Assembly (NCBI GenBank): GCA_023898385.1
Contig: CP060220.1
Span: 1,984,001 to 2,048,000 of the forward strand
Length of the DNA stretch: 64,000 bases
Origin: Pseudobdellovibrionaceae bacterium
GTDB taxonomy: Bacteria > Bdellovibrionota > Bdellovibrionia > Bdellovibrionales > UBA1609
Reading direction: 5' to 3'
The translations under genes were made by a program, and so were the position numbers. The notes beneath the pieces were generated by a model that had not been told where the DNA came from, did not search any database, and saw nothing but the letters and a program-made list of their open reading frames with translations. Below, in pieces: positions 56,143-64,000 of this stretch (the first letter of the stretch is position 1; each line of letters opens with the position of its first letter).

Positions 56143-57399
56143 CTACAGTGATTTTGCGAATATCCCCTTCACTTTTTGTGCGAAATCATTCAATCGACTG
56201 CTAAAGCCAGAATTTGGCTCGGCTACAGGTACCTTTATTTTGTTTTTTTCTTCTTTATAACCAAATAGCAACAGGCCAACAGCGGTTGCGTAGGCTGACG
56301 ACTTCACTACATCGGTTAGCCCTTTTATTTTTGTTGGCACGCCTAATCTCACTGGGACATCAAAGATAAAATCTCCCATTTCAACAAGACCCGCAAGTTG
56401 GCTGGCTCCACCTGTCAACACGACCCCCGAACCCAGCCGTCCATAAAATCCACTTTTGCGAATGCGTTCACGAATTAACTCAAGAGTCTCTTCTGTCCGC
56501 GCCTCAAGCACGTGACACAAGTTGCGACGAGCCAACGTGCGTGACTGTCGGCCGCCCACGCCCTCAACCTCAATGGTTTCTTCTTCATTCACCATGTCTG
56601 GCAGTGCGCAGCCAAATTTTCTTTTTAATGATTCGGCATCAACTTGAGTGGTTCGCAAGCCCATGGCCACATCGTGGGTAAAATTGTTACCACCGATAGG
56701 AATGACATCTGTATAAACCACACTGCCTTGTCCATAAATCATAAGATCGCAAGTGCCGCCGCCCATATCAACTACAGCGACACCTAAGGATTTTTCGTCT
56801 TCACTCAAAACAGCCATAGCTGAAGCCAACTGCTGAACAACAAGGCCGCTTATACGAAGGCCGGCTTTTTCAGTACATTTAACAGCATTTTGAATGGCCG
56901 CATGCCCGCCCGTGATGATGTGTACCGAGGATTCAAGCCGAACACCTGACATGCCAATGGGATCACTGATGCCATCTTGTCCATCAATTTTGAAGTCGCT
57001 CGGTATAACATGCAAAACCTGGCGATCAGCTGGAATCGCCACCGCCTTGGCCGCTTCGATCACTCGCTTAATATCGTCTTCAGCGACTTCTTCGTTGCGT
57101 ATGGCTACCATGCCCGATGAATCAAATGATTGTATGTGTGAACCAACAATTCCCAACCACACTGAGGTCACTGTCAGACCCGACATGAGTTCGGCTTCTT
57201 CTTTGGCCTTAATGATCGCTTCGGCAGTGGCTTCAATATTAACGACCACACCCTGTCGAACGCCGTGGTTGGGAGCCGTTCCCACTCCGGCGATTTCAAC
57301 ACCGTCGGGACTGGCTGTTGCAATCACGCAGGCCACTTTGGTGGTGCCGATATCTAAGCTCGCTATAACATGTTTTTGGTGCGCATCTATCTTCGACAT
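56143..57399 (-). CDS. ftsA: Cell-division protein FtsA
   Basis: A 418-residue actin-like ATPase. LDIGTTKVACVIA (phosphate loop 1), VVDMGGGTCDLMIY, and VLTGGASQLAGL are the FtsA motifs. The C-terminal amphipathic helix (SRLNDFAQKVKGIFAKSL) attaches FtsZ to the membrane. ATG 57399 has a GAGGA RBS; the TTG at 57411 lies in it. Confidence 0.96.
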   Translation of the reverse strand: MSKIDAHQKHVIASLDIGTTKVACVIATASPDGVEIAGVGTAPNHGVRQGVVVNIEATAEAIIKAKEEAELMSGLTVTSVWLGIVGSHIQSFDSSGMVAIRNEEVAEDDIKRVIEAAKAVAIPADRQVLHVIPSDFKIDGQDGISDPIGMSGVRLESSVHIITGGHAAIQNAVKCTEKAGLRISGLVVQQLASAMAVLSEDEKSLGVAVVDMGGGTCDLMIYGQGSVVYTDVIPIGGNNFTHDVAMGLRTTQVDAESLKRKFGCALPDMVNEEETIEVEGVGGRQSRTLARRNLCHVLEARTEETLELIRERIRKSGFYGRLGSGVVLTGGASQLAGLVEMGDFIFDVPVRLGVPTKIKGLTDVVKSSAYATAVGLLLFGYKEEKNKIKVPVAEPNSGFSSRLNDFAQKVKGIFAKSL

Positions 57400-57516
57400 C
57401 CGGGTCCTCAAACGCTTGTTGCTTCTTCAATGCTGTGCAAAAACGAGCTTCCATGCCGTTTTAGCGGGTTCTCTGGGGCCCAACTAAGGGCCATATAGAT
57501 ATACCCTTATTTAAGC

Positions 57517-58251
57517 CTAGGTCTGGTTACGCAGCTTGACAACAACTTTTTTTGATAACCGAGCATCAATGACGCGCGCATGCAAACGCTCTTTTTTCAG
57601 ATACTCGAGCACTCGTGTCACTAATCCGGCCCGATAGTCAAAGCGGTCTTTACCCAACCGCACTTCGGCACCCGATTGAACGAGCGTAATATAGAAGCCT
57701 TTGTCTTCAGAGTAACTCAACTCTGACACCTGTTCCGAAGTGAACAAACCTTCATGGGGCAAGCTCTCTAACAACTTCAATGCTTGTTGGCGCAACTCTG
57801 TATTTAACAAAAACTCACTTCCTCTTAGCAAAGGTAGATCCGGTATAGAAACACCCTTGAGTTCTGGAAGTAGGCTAGCGTCTCGAGCCACTGGCAAAAA
57901 GTAACCTCCGTTTTTAACCAATAGCAACTGCGGCTCATGAGGAGTTACCACTACCTTTAATTGCCCCGGCAATTGCCGTTGCACTTCGACGGACTTAACA
58001 CGACGATCAGCCAGTGTCAGCGTCATGATTTCGTCCAATGAAATGGCCCAAATGGATTTTCCCTGCAACGAATCGAGCTTGGGTCGAAGTCCTTTTTCGA
58101 TGCGAGTAAACAAAAGTGGCTCAGCCTCACTACCTGCAACTATCTGAACGTTTCGAACGGGCATAAAGTTTTGCGCAATCAACAAGCGGGCGCCCCAAGC
58201 TCCCCCCACGATCACCAAAAAGGCAAAAACGATTTTAAACCAAACCCGCAT
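57517..58251 (-). CDS. ftsQ: Cell-division protein FtsQ
   Basis: A 244-residue protein: one N-terminal membrane helix (about 6-24, KIVFAFLVIVGGAWGARLLI), a POTRA-like domain (PVRNVQIVAGS region) and a C-terminal part. It matches FtsQ/DivIB and lies between ddl (17-nt overlap) and ftsA. It links FtsBL and the divisome in the periplasm. Confidence 0.9.
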   Translation of the reverse strand: MRVWFKIVFAFLVIVGGAWGARLLIAQNFMPVRNVQIVAGSEAEPLLFTRIEKGLRPKLDSLQGKSIWAISLDEIMTLTLADRRVKSVEVQRQLPGQLKVVVTPHEPQLLLVKNGGYFLPVARDASLLPELKGVSIPDLPLLRGSEFLLNTELRQQALKLLESLPHEGLFTSEQVSELSYSEDKGFYITLVQSGAEVRLGKDRFDYRAGLVTRVLEYLKKERLHARVIDARLSKKVVVKLRNQT

Positions 58252-59155
58252 AATCTAAGCTCGCCATATTTAAAAGTTTGTCGACCAGGTCTTTAAACTC
58301 GATGCCCTCATGGGCGGCCGATTTCGGAAACAACGACGTGGCTGTAAAACCCGGCAACGTATTAAGCTCCATTACGTAGGCCTCACCGGCACTGGTCACG
58401 CGAAAATCCACTCGGGCATAACTTCGAACCCGACAGACTCTACACGCCTGCAGCGCTATTTCTTGACACTTTGCCATCACATCAGAGTTCAATCGAGCGG
58501 GCAGATGGTATTCCGTTTTGCCAGCCGTGTACTTGTTCTCATAAGAGTAAAAATCCACTTTTGGTGCAATCTCTATGGCCGTTAGAGCGCGATCTCCCAA
58601 AACCGGGACGGTCACTTCAAGACCTGGCACATAATCCTCTACAAGTACTATGTGATCGTATTTTCCCGCAACGTTTACTGCCGCCACAAAATCCTCAGAC
58701 TTGTCCACAATACTGATGCCCACACTAGACCCTTCACGTGCTGGCTTCACTACAAATTTAGGGTGGAGAGTTAACGAAAAATCATTGGGGCTCTGGTGAT
58801 GTAAGTCGATCACTTGGTAGGCGGCTGTGGGTACACCGTTGGCTCGCAAAACCTCTTTGCAAAAGGCCTTATCCATACAGACAGCCGATGCCAATACGCC
58901 GCTTCCGGAGTAGGGAATTTTTAAATATTCGCAAAGACCTTGAACCGTGCCATCTTCAGCATACTTTCCATGCAACGCCAAAAGAGCCACATCTATTTGG
59001 GCCGATGCTAACTTCTGAGGCAAATCGGCATCCGCTTCAATGACTACATATTCATAGCCCAACTGGTCTAAAGCCTTGGCAAAGGCCTGCCCCGTGTTTC
59101 GACTGACTTCTTTTTCTGCGCCCAAGCCACCTTGAACTAATCCCACTCGCTTCAT
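58235..59155 (-). CDS. ddl: D-alanine-D-alanine ligase
   Basis: A 306-residue ATP-grasp ligase from ATG 59155 (MKRVGLVQGGLGAEKEVSRN); the frame runs upstream to 59230 but that part is unlike Ddl. Motifs: KPAREGSSVGISIV, YSYENKYTAG, ARVDFRV and ELNTLPGFTATSLFP. It joins two D-Ala units supplied by alr. It is the first gene of ddl-ftsQ-ftsA-ftsZ-lpxH. Confidence 0.95.
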   Translation of the reverse strand: MKRVGLVQGGLGAEKEVSRNTGQAFAKALDQLGYEYVVIEADADLPQKLASAQIDVALLALHGKYAEDGTVQGLCEYLKIPYSGSGVLASAVCMDKAFCKEVLRANGVPTAAYQVIDLHHQSPNDFSLTLHPKFVVKPAREGSSVGISIVDKSEDFVAAVNVAGKYDHIVLVEDYVPGLEVTVPVLGDRALTAIEIAPKVDFYSYENKYTAGKTEYHLPARLNSDVMAKCQEIALQACRVCRVRSYARVDFRVTSAGEAYVMELNTLPGFTATSLFPKSAAHEGIEFKDLVDKLLNMASLDYAGLV

Positions 59156-59203
59156 AGTAAAAAAGGTATCGCGATCCCGCTGTTTTAGGTACCAAGTTCT
59201 AAT

Positions 59204-59221
59204 TGCAACCCGGAGCGTCGG
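59204..59221. repeat. Half copy of the 44240 hairpin repeat
   Basis: GCAACCCGGAGCGTCGGC matches 18 nt of the left arm and loop start of the hairpin at 44245. The second arm is absent, so it cannot fold the same way. It lies between trxC and the ddl start, at one edge of the inserted block. Confidence 0.8.
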
Positions 59222-59264
59222 CGTCCTCACTCATCTGAATGGATAAACAGACCTGGAAAGCCCC

Positions 59265-59687
59265 TTAAAGAAGAGAGCCGATCATTTCAAGAGGTAGAGC
59301 TCCTGACTGGCGTTTCGCTTCTTGACCATTTTTAAAAACAATTGTGGTGGGAATGCCACGAATACCAAGTTGACCACTAATCCCTGGGTCCGCTTCGGTA
59401 TCGACTTTCAAGAAAGTGGCATTCTTGTACTTTTTAGAGGCCTCTTCGAAGATGGGACCATACATCTTGCACGGTCCACACCAAGCCGCCCAAAAATCAA
59501 CAATCACCGGTTGATCCGCTTTTTTAACAATTCGCATAAGCTCGGCTCCGGTCACAGAAGAAACCAAACCGTGAAAACCAAGTGGCTGCCCGCACTTTCC
59601 ACAAATGGCCTCAGCCTTTAAAGCCTTTTCAGAATCCACTTTGTTGAGTCCGCGACAACTTTTGCAAACTGTGTAGGTGTGGGACAT
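59265..59687 (-). CDS. trxC: Thioredoxin 2-type protein
   Basis: A 140-residue thioredoxin with an N-terminal zinc-binding part (CKSCRG and CGKCGQ) and the active site WAAWCGPCK, the TrxC arrangement. Cytoplasmic disulfide reductant. It begins 11 nt after the cytochrome-like gene, with which it is probably co-transcribed. Confidence 0.93.
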   Translation of the reverse strand: MSHTYTVCKSCRGLNKVDSEKALKAEAICGKCGQPLGFHGLVSSVTGAELMRIVKKADQPVIVDFWAAWCGPCKMYGPIFEEASKKYKNATFLKVDTEADPGISGQLGIRGIPTTIVFKNGQEAKRQSGALPLEMIGSLL

Positions 59688-59698
59688 GAAAGCTCCTG

Positions 59699-60916
59699 TT
59701 AGTTGTTATTTAACCAACTTGCCGATACCGCCGACTCGTTAATCGTTCGTTGATTGATGGCCGGCTGATCCACAAAATACCCCAATGCCCTTACTATGCG
59801 AGTGGCTTCTTTGGCAATCGTCGTGTTTGTAAGATCAAAATCCTGTGGGTTTGGGTTTTCAAAGGCCTCAGCCACTTGAAAATTCTTTAACCTTGGAAAC
59901 CGCTGCTCTGAAAAAAAGCGGGCTGCGTCTGCATAATGGCAGCTGGCACAATCCAAATTGTTGGAGTTTGTGAATTTTGGGTTTCTAAAACGTTCTATGG
60001 GGCGAAACAGTTCTTTAAAAATAGGCTCATCGCTTTCATTGTTTTTGCGATCGCCTCGATTGATTATCGGATAGATAATGTCTTCTTCGGGATAGTCATC
60101 GGGTAAAACATTAAAAACGGCGTCCATGGCCTTGCCTGGTACTTGATAGCTCGATCCTTCCTCAAAACCTGTATTAAAAATATCTTCAGTTAGCGCCCCA
60201 ATTCTCGGAACCTCAAAGGCCTGCCACTGCTTCTGATTGTTTTTCTTAAAACCACCAAAGCGCCACCATCGACTAGGCACCAATAACTCCATAAACGTCA
60301 ACTGATAGAGATTTTCCTCCCCACAAAACTCAACAAGCATCTGCAAAAGTTTTTGATTGAATTGGTCGGCATAGTTCAAATTCATCAGCGCCGGGTGTAT
60401 GTTCAGGGGAACCCCTGTGGTGGTCACACCCCAAGATTCTGACTCTATTTTTAAACTCCACAGTCGATGGCTTACGGCCTCCCGTTGAATCTCTGACAGC
60501 CTATAAAATGAATGGACGGCGGCATCCAGAGCTTCCCACTCCCCTGTTTTTACGTTCTTTTCAATGGGTTGCCACACCATTCGAAATTCAGGTTCACACT
60601 GATCTGAGGCACAGGGGTCAAACCTCACCGCAACCACTCGAAGATTTTTATTGTAGTATGTTTCGTTTCCCGCCCCCGCAGCCACAAGAGGAGGCACCTG
60701 TTCATATATAGATTTGGGCAACAGCACGCCCTTGGGTCCCATCGCTGTGGGAGCCAACAACTGACTCAAGTCATTGGCCTCTTTTCCAGGAATATTAAAC
60801 AAAAATGTCACATCGTTTAGATTCCAACTTAAATTGGCCTCAGACCATCCCCGCACAGGCATCAAAACCGAAAAACCCGCAACAATAGAAGCAAGAATAC
60901 AGATAACTATTTGCAT
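59699..60916 (-). CDS. Secreted protein with single c-type heme motif
   Basis: A 405-residue protein with a signal peptide (MQIVICILASIVAGFSVLMP, ending near GWSEA) and one CASCH heme-binding motif near residue 330 (DCASCHYADAARFF). Otherwise no family I can name; Trp and Asn-rich. A single heme in a large secreted protein suggests a periplasmic or surface redox role, but it could also be a non-heme coincidence. It is preceded by R-type repeats and followed closely by trxC. Confidence 0.7.
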   Translation of the reverse strand: MQIVICILASIVAGFSVLMPVRGWSEANLSWNLNDVTFLFNIPGKEANDLSQLLAPTAMGPKGVLLPKSIYEQVPPLVAAGAGNETYYNKNLRVVAVRFDPCASDQCEPEFRMVWQPIEKNVKTGEWEALDAAVHSFYRLSEIQREAVSHRLWSLKIESESWGVTTTGVPLNIHPALMNLNYADQFNQKLLQMLVEFCGEENLYQLTFMELLVPSRWWRFGGFKKNNQKQWQAFEVPRIGALTEDIFNTGFEEGSSYQVPGKAMDAVFNVLPDDYPEEDIIYPIINRGDRKNNESDEPIFKELFRPIERFRNPKFTNSNNLDCASCHYADAARFFSEQRFPRLKNFQVAEAFENPNPQDFDLTNTTIAKEATRIVRALGYFVDQPAINQRTINESAVSASWLNNN

Positions 60917-60930
60917 GAATCCCCCCTAAC

Positions 60931-61013
60931 AAACCTATCCCTTACCTTTTGCTGAAGGCTTTCGTCACGGACAAAGGCAGAAAGGTATCCCTTTCCTTTT
61001 TGCACTGCGGGTC
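60931..61013. repeat. R-type dispersed repeat, one good and one degenerate copy
   Basis: AAAGGTATCCCTTTCCTTTT at 60981-61000 continues TGCACTGCGGGTCGTC, matching the copies at 62042 and, inverted, 63433-63516. A degraded copy (AAACCTATCCCTTACCTTTT) lies 50 bp away at 60931-60950. They precede the start of the heme-motif gene. Confidence 0.8.
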
Positions 61014-61054
61014 GTCAGTGGCTCAGACTCCACGCAGGCAAGTCGTCAAAACTC

Positions 61055-61648
61055 CTAAATGGAAAATACAGCGAGGAATTGGTGGTATTTTTTATCGTTT
61101 TTATGGATTTCATTTACGATGTGATACTGAAGCCCAAGGCCCAATTCTTTAGACCAACCTTCAATTCCTTGACGCGAAAAGCCGTGATGCTTCACTCCCA
61201 TGGCTCGATTGTCTGGGTGAAATGTTCCATCTTCTTCATCTAAATCCACTATGGCCATTCTGCCGCCGGGGTTTAGCATTTGTTTCATTTTCATTAACAT
61301 TTGATCGGGCGCTGCGAGATGGTGAAAGGCCATTGAACTCACAATCAGATCGAATTTTTTTGGCAGGTCCTCGTGCTCAAGATCTATCAGCATGGAGCTT
61401 ATCTTTTCAACCCCATTGGTTTTTTGATTGAACACCTCAAGCATGCCAGCAGATGTATCAACACCCAAAAGGCCGCTTGCATAATCCGCAAATTCTAATC
61501 CAAATAAACCCGTACCACAGCCGAAGTCCATAATCTCAAGGGGCGCTGATAGGTTCAGAATTTCTTTGGTTTTCTCTGCCAAACCCATCATCATCTTGAT
61601 CTTGTCGTCACTGTCCCACTGGGCCGCTTGATCATTAAAATGTGTCAT
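61055..61648 (-). CDS. SAM-dependent methyltransferase
   Basis: A 197-residue class I methyltransferase: motif I is LEIMDFGCGTGLFGLEF, then GVDTSAGM and later VSSMAFHHLAAPDQMLMKMK, a Methyltransf_11-type pattern. Substrate unknown; cytoplasmic. It lies in the block between murB and ddl, on the minus strand. Confidence 0.85.
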   Translation of the reverse strand: MTHFNDQAAQWDSDDKIKMMMGLAEKTKEILNLSAPLEIMDFGCGTGLFGLEFADYASGLLGVDTSAGMLEVFNQKTNGVEKISSMLIDLEHEDLPKKFDLIVSSMAFHHLAAPDQMLMKMKQMLNPGGRMAIVDLDEEDGTFHPDNRAMGVKHHGFSRQGIEGWSKELGLGLQYHIVNEIHKNDKKYHQFLAVFSI

Positions 61649-61688
61649 GGGTTTCCCTCAAATCATTTGGTTCACGAAAATTTCGCAT

Positions 61689-62039
61689 TTAGACTTTTCG
61701 TACAAATTCGGATTTCAAATTTATCGCACCAATCCCATCAATCTTACAGCTAATATCATGCCCATCGCCGGCATCTTGCAGGCGAATATTGCGCACTTTT
61801 GTACCGCTTTTTACTGTATTTGATGAGCCTTTGATTTTTAAATCTTTGATTACAGTGACCGTATCGCCATCGGCTAAGATATTTCCGTTGGCATCACGAA
61901 TGGACTCGTCAGGAGATTCAATTTCGCTCTTAGCCACAACATCTGACTCCGTCCACTCATGGCCACACTCCGGGCAAATCCAAACGGCTCCGTCTTCATA
62001 AATGTTCTCTGATTGGCATTGGGGGCAATGAGTAAACAT
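61689..62039 (-). CDS. PhnA/YjdM-family protein
   Basis: A 116-residue protein with a zinc ribbon (CPQCQSENIYEDGAVWICPECGHEW) and the C-terminal PhnA/YjdM domain (RDANGNILADGDTVTVIKDL, FVRKV end). The family function is not settled despite the PhnA name. Its start ATG follows directly on an R-type repeat at 62042, which supplies an AAGGAAAGGG ribosome-binding-like sequence. Confidence 0.9.
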   Translation of the reverse strand: MFTHCPQCQSENIYEDGAVWICPECGHEWTESDVVAKSEIESPDESIRDANGNILADGDTVTVIKDLKIKGSSNTVKSGTKVRNIRLQDAGDGHDISCKIDGIGAINLKSEFVRKV

Positions 62040-62041
62040 AT

Positions 62042-62079
62042 AAAGGTATCCCTTTCCTTTTTGCGTTGCGGGTGGTCGA
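62042..62079. repeat. R-type dispersed repeat copy
   Basis: AAAGGTATCCCTTTCCTTTT then TGCGTTGCGGGTGGTCGA, same orientation as 60981. It ends 2 nt before the phnA-like start and might provide its RBS. On the minus strand GAAAGG and CCTTTC can pair around a 4-nt loop. Confidence 0.82.
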
Positions 62080-62198
62080 TGATGAACACTCTCTATGAAG
62101 GACTGTCGCTTCGGTCAATACTGAAAACTCATATCCTTAAATCTGGCGATGTTCATTTACTACTTGATCAGCGGCTCGCCTTTGAAAAAGGCGTCCCT

Positions 62199-63209
62199 TT
62201 ACTGCCCGCCGGAGCATTCTATCGAACCAAATCCTTGAGTCACACTGGAATAGGCTGGCAACGGTATGCTTGTGCCCCATGGCGAGAAGGTCTGGAATAC
62301 AGAGTAGTGACCGCAATTCGGCATAAACGTTGGCCCCCGGACCATCAAACCAGCTACAGTCACTCTAATGGCAATATGATAGATATGCCCCATTGTGGGT
62401 CCAATATTTTTCAAATCGGTCTGCTCCCAATCCGAAAATGGCATATTAAACTGTTGGCGATAACGAACATGGGGCAGTCCGTTTTCAATCTTGGCTTCAA
62501 CTACAAATCCATGCACAGAGCCAACAGGCTGTAAATCACCCTGCGCCTGCCGCACGCTGGTCACTAAACCATTGTAGCTCCCTCCGCCAAAAGGGCCAAC
62601 GCCATTCCCATCGCCCGCATCTAACTCGCCCCCCAAACCAACGCAACTGGTTATTGTGTTGGCACCGTCAACCTGTGATTTGACTATCAAATATTTGGCC
62701 GCCAGCGGAGGCGTGACATCTCGTCCATCTTTTCTGTGAAAATAAAAAAAAGCCCTATGGGTGAGTTCCGGAGGGGCCGATGACACCAGTTTTAAATCAA
62801 TGCCACTGATTTTTATTCCACCTGAAATAAAATTATCTAAAGCTATGCCTCCTAAGACTTTGCCTTGGATACTGACTGTCTCTAATTGGGCGTCATCCGC
62901 CGTATTTGATAAATTGGTGAGCTGGGTTCCGGAGAATACGCTGCTACATTGTGCTGAATCTTTCAGTCGCGCAGATATATCTGCCATTGTGGAAAGTTGA
63001 TCGAATTTCGAATTCAAAAAATTTACGGATTTTTGAGTGTTTAAAATTAACAGGGAAGTGCCAGAGATAACGATAGTCATTACCCCAATCACTACCAGTA
63101 GCTCAACGATGCTCATTCCTTTAGAATTAGCTTTCCTAATCGCGCCAGCTTTCCAAAAGCGACTGTGGGCCTTTTTTAGCTCCTCTAATTTGATCCTATT
63201 CTCCCTCAT
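62199..63209 (-). CDS. Type IV prepilin-like protein with long leader
   Basis: A 336-residue protein from ATG 63209, which has GGAGG at good spacing. The leader is about 31 residues, ending ...NSKG before MSIVELLVVIGVMTIVISGT, with mature Glu5. Large periplasmic part, rich in Gly/Ser. It lies apart from the minor-pilin operon at 49.8 kb and may be an accessory pseudopilin. About 290 bp to murB contain R repeats. Confidence 0.8.
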   Translation of the reverse strand: MRENRIKLEELKKAHSRFWKAGAIRKANSKGMSIVELLVVIGVMTIVISGTSLLILNTQKSVNFLNSKFDQLSTMADISARLKDSAQCSSVFSGTQLTNLSNTADDAQLETVSIQGKVLGGIALDNFISGGIKISGIDLKLVSSAPPELTHRAFFYFHRKDGRDVTPPLAAKYLIVKSQVDGANTITSCVGLGGELDAGDGNGVGPFGGGSYNGLVTSVRQAQGDLQPVGSVHGFVVEAKIENGLPHVRYRQQFNMPFSDWEQTDLKNIGPTMGHIYHIAIRVTVAGLMVRGPTFMPNCGHYSVFQTFSPWGTSIPLPAYSSVTQGFGSIECSGGQ

Positions 63210-63432
63210 AGCAACATCCTCCACTAACCAAGAATTGCAATTTATATGCCTCGCCTACAAACTAATACCAGTTTTCATCGTCGAATACTTAGTCAGTGTA
63301 TAAAAATCGTACATCAATCCATACACTTTTTTCTGACCACGCCCCTCGAGAAAGCGATGATGCTTCGTCTGAGAATACTTGGCCCCGTCAACGGCAAGGT
63401 GCAACGTCAGAAATAAAGGAGCACTTCTCTCC

Positions 63433-63516
63433 GATGACCGACTGCAACGCAAAAAGGAAAGGGATACCTTTCTAGATGACCGACTGCAACGCAAAAAGGA
63501 AAGGGATACCTTTCTA
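63433..63516. repeat. Tandem R-type repeat, two 42-bp units
   Basis: Two adjacent identical 42-bp units (63433-63474 and 63475-63516), each GATGACCGACTGCAACGC followed by AAAAAGGAAAGGGATACC and TTTCTA. They are inverted relative to the copies at 60981 and 62042. The murB stop codon (63514-63516) is the last three bases of the second unit, so the repeat begins exactly at the gene's end. Confidence 0.9.
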
Positions 63517-64000
63517 GAGGGTGATGACTTCGGGGGTTAGGGTGACGCCGGTTTTTTCTTGGACTACTTTTTGTACGTGATCGATGACTTTTTTTATGTC
63601 ATTGGCGGTGGCGGATCCTGTGTTTACTATGAAGTTGGCGTGCTTTTCTGACACCATGGCACCGCCAATATGAAATCCCTTTAGGCCGCAATCATCGATG
63701 AGTTTTGCGGCTTTGTGACCTGGTGGGTTTCTGAATGTGGACCCGCCGCTGGGTTGATGAATGGGTTGAGTCGACAATCGGTGTTTATTTTTTTTTCGCA
63801 CTTCACTCATCACTTCAGGATCAGGCTGATTGGGCCAAGCCACACTGACTTTCGTAATAAACCCTGGCTGCCACCCAGAGCTGTGTCGATACTCCCAACT
63901 GATATCTTTTGTTGAGACTCGCCGAATAACGGGAGAACTGGCTGCATAGTCATAGACCTCTACCCACTTCACTATTTCACAAAACTCGCGCGGAGTTTTC
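63514..64000 (-). CDS. murB: UDP-N-acetylenolpyruvoylglucosamine reductase, C-terminal part
   Basis: The 5' part is outside the window; the frame stays open to position 64000. The visible 162 residues are the C-terminal half of MurB: QPSGGSTFRNPPGHKAAKL, IDDCGLKGFHIGGAMVSEKH and ANFIVNTGSAT. It reduces enolpyruvyl-UDP-GlcNAc to UDP-MurNAc. In most dcw clusters it is next to ddl; here about 4.3 kb intervene. Confidence 0.93.
   Translation of the reverse strand, partial: KTPREFCEIVKWVEVYDYAASSPVIRRVSTKDISWEYRHSSGWQPGFITKVSVAWPNQPDPEVMSEVRKKNKHRLSTQPIHQPSGGSTFRNPPGHKAAKLIDDCGLKGFHIGGAMVSEKHANFIVNTGSATANDIKKVIDHVQKVVQEKTGVTLTPEVITL

Noticed and set aside
1..64000. tRNA, rRNA, CRISPR, transposase or phage genes
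   Set aside because: None could be recognised by eye; short or divergent tRNAs could still be missed without a covariance search.

Overview
The window looks like chromosomal DNA of a Gram-negative bacterium of moderate GC content, most plausibly a predatory Bdellovibrionota-type organism. That assignment is inference. It rests on the mix of LPS genes (lpxH, GT2 and GT9 glycosyltransferases), a TolQ/TolR/TolR/TPR motor cluster like those used for gliding in myxobacteria and Bdellovibrio, GYF_2-PilZ and GYF_2-TPR proteins, several GGDEF-type proteins, a PEGA-tailed Ser/Thr kinase, minor pilins and many secreted proteins of unknown function. No tRNA, rRNA, CRISPR array, prophage or transposase was seen.

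Layout. 1-2.9 kb: TolQ, two TolR-like proteins and a TPR protein (truncated by the window edge), all on the minus strand. 2.9-3.2 kb: a remarkable long inverted repeat (LIR1) next to a terminator-like hairpin framed by interlocking complementary segments. 3.2-9.0 kb: GYF_2-PilZ protein, HAD phosphatase, secreted EEP-family nuclease/phosphatase, GGEEF protein and two LPS-type glycosyltransferases. 9.0-23.1 kb: a 14-kb run of twelve minus-strand genes, mostly overlapping or a few bases apart: outer-membrane protein, pseudo-histidine kinase, degenerate receiver/GGDEF protein, alr, mlaE-mlaF-mlaD, purH, GYF_2-TPR protein, a secreted unknown, a YhaM-type exonuclease and a Nudix hydrolase. 23.1-25.4 kb: alpha/beta hydrolase, lipoprotein and aromatic amino-acid hydroxylase on the plus strand. 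25.4-31.2 kb: an AddAB-type helicase-nuclease pair. 31.4-37.8 kb: three paralogous LGMG-motif outer-membrane proteins with two lipoproteins, plus the second long inverted repeat (LIR2). 37.8-42.6 kb: coaE, the PEGA-tailed kinase and an acyl-CoA synthetase. 42.6-44.3 kb: a toxin-antitoxin-like pair bracketed by two copies of the 3' end of an outer-membrane protein gene. 44.3-49.0 kb: M3 peptidase, nadK and recN. 49.0-49.8 kb: no convincing gene. 49.8-53.8 kb: minor-pilin operon. 53.8-64 kb: murB / insert / ddl-ftsQ-ftsA-ftsZ-lpxH, a division and cell-wall (dcw) cluster in which murB and ddl are separated by about 4.3 kb of unrelated genes carrying a small dispersed repeat.

How the genes work together. 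Envelope biology dominates: LPS synthesis (GT2, GT9, lpxH), lipid trafficking (Mla), peptidoglycan precursors (alr, ddl, murB), division (ftsQAZ), proton-driven motors (TolQR) and surface proteins. Second-messenger signalling (GGEEF, degenerate GGDEF, PilZ) is interspersed.

Most interesting novelty candidate: LIR1 and LIR2, two intergenic elements of 171 and 180 bp. Each has a nearly identical 59-60 nt core, itself an imperfect palindrome, enclosed in perfect 46-50 bp arms whose sequences differ between the two copies. The pairing is kept but the arm sequence is not, as expected of a fold-back mobile element or a structured RNA/DNA element.
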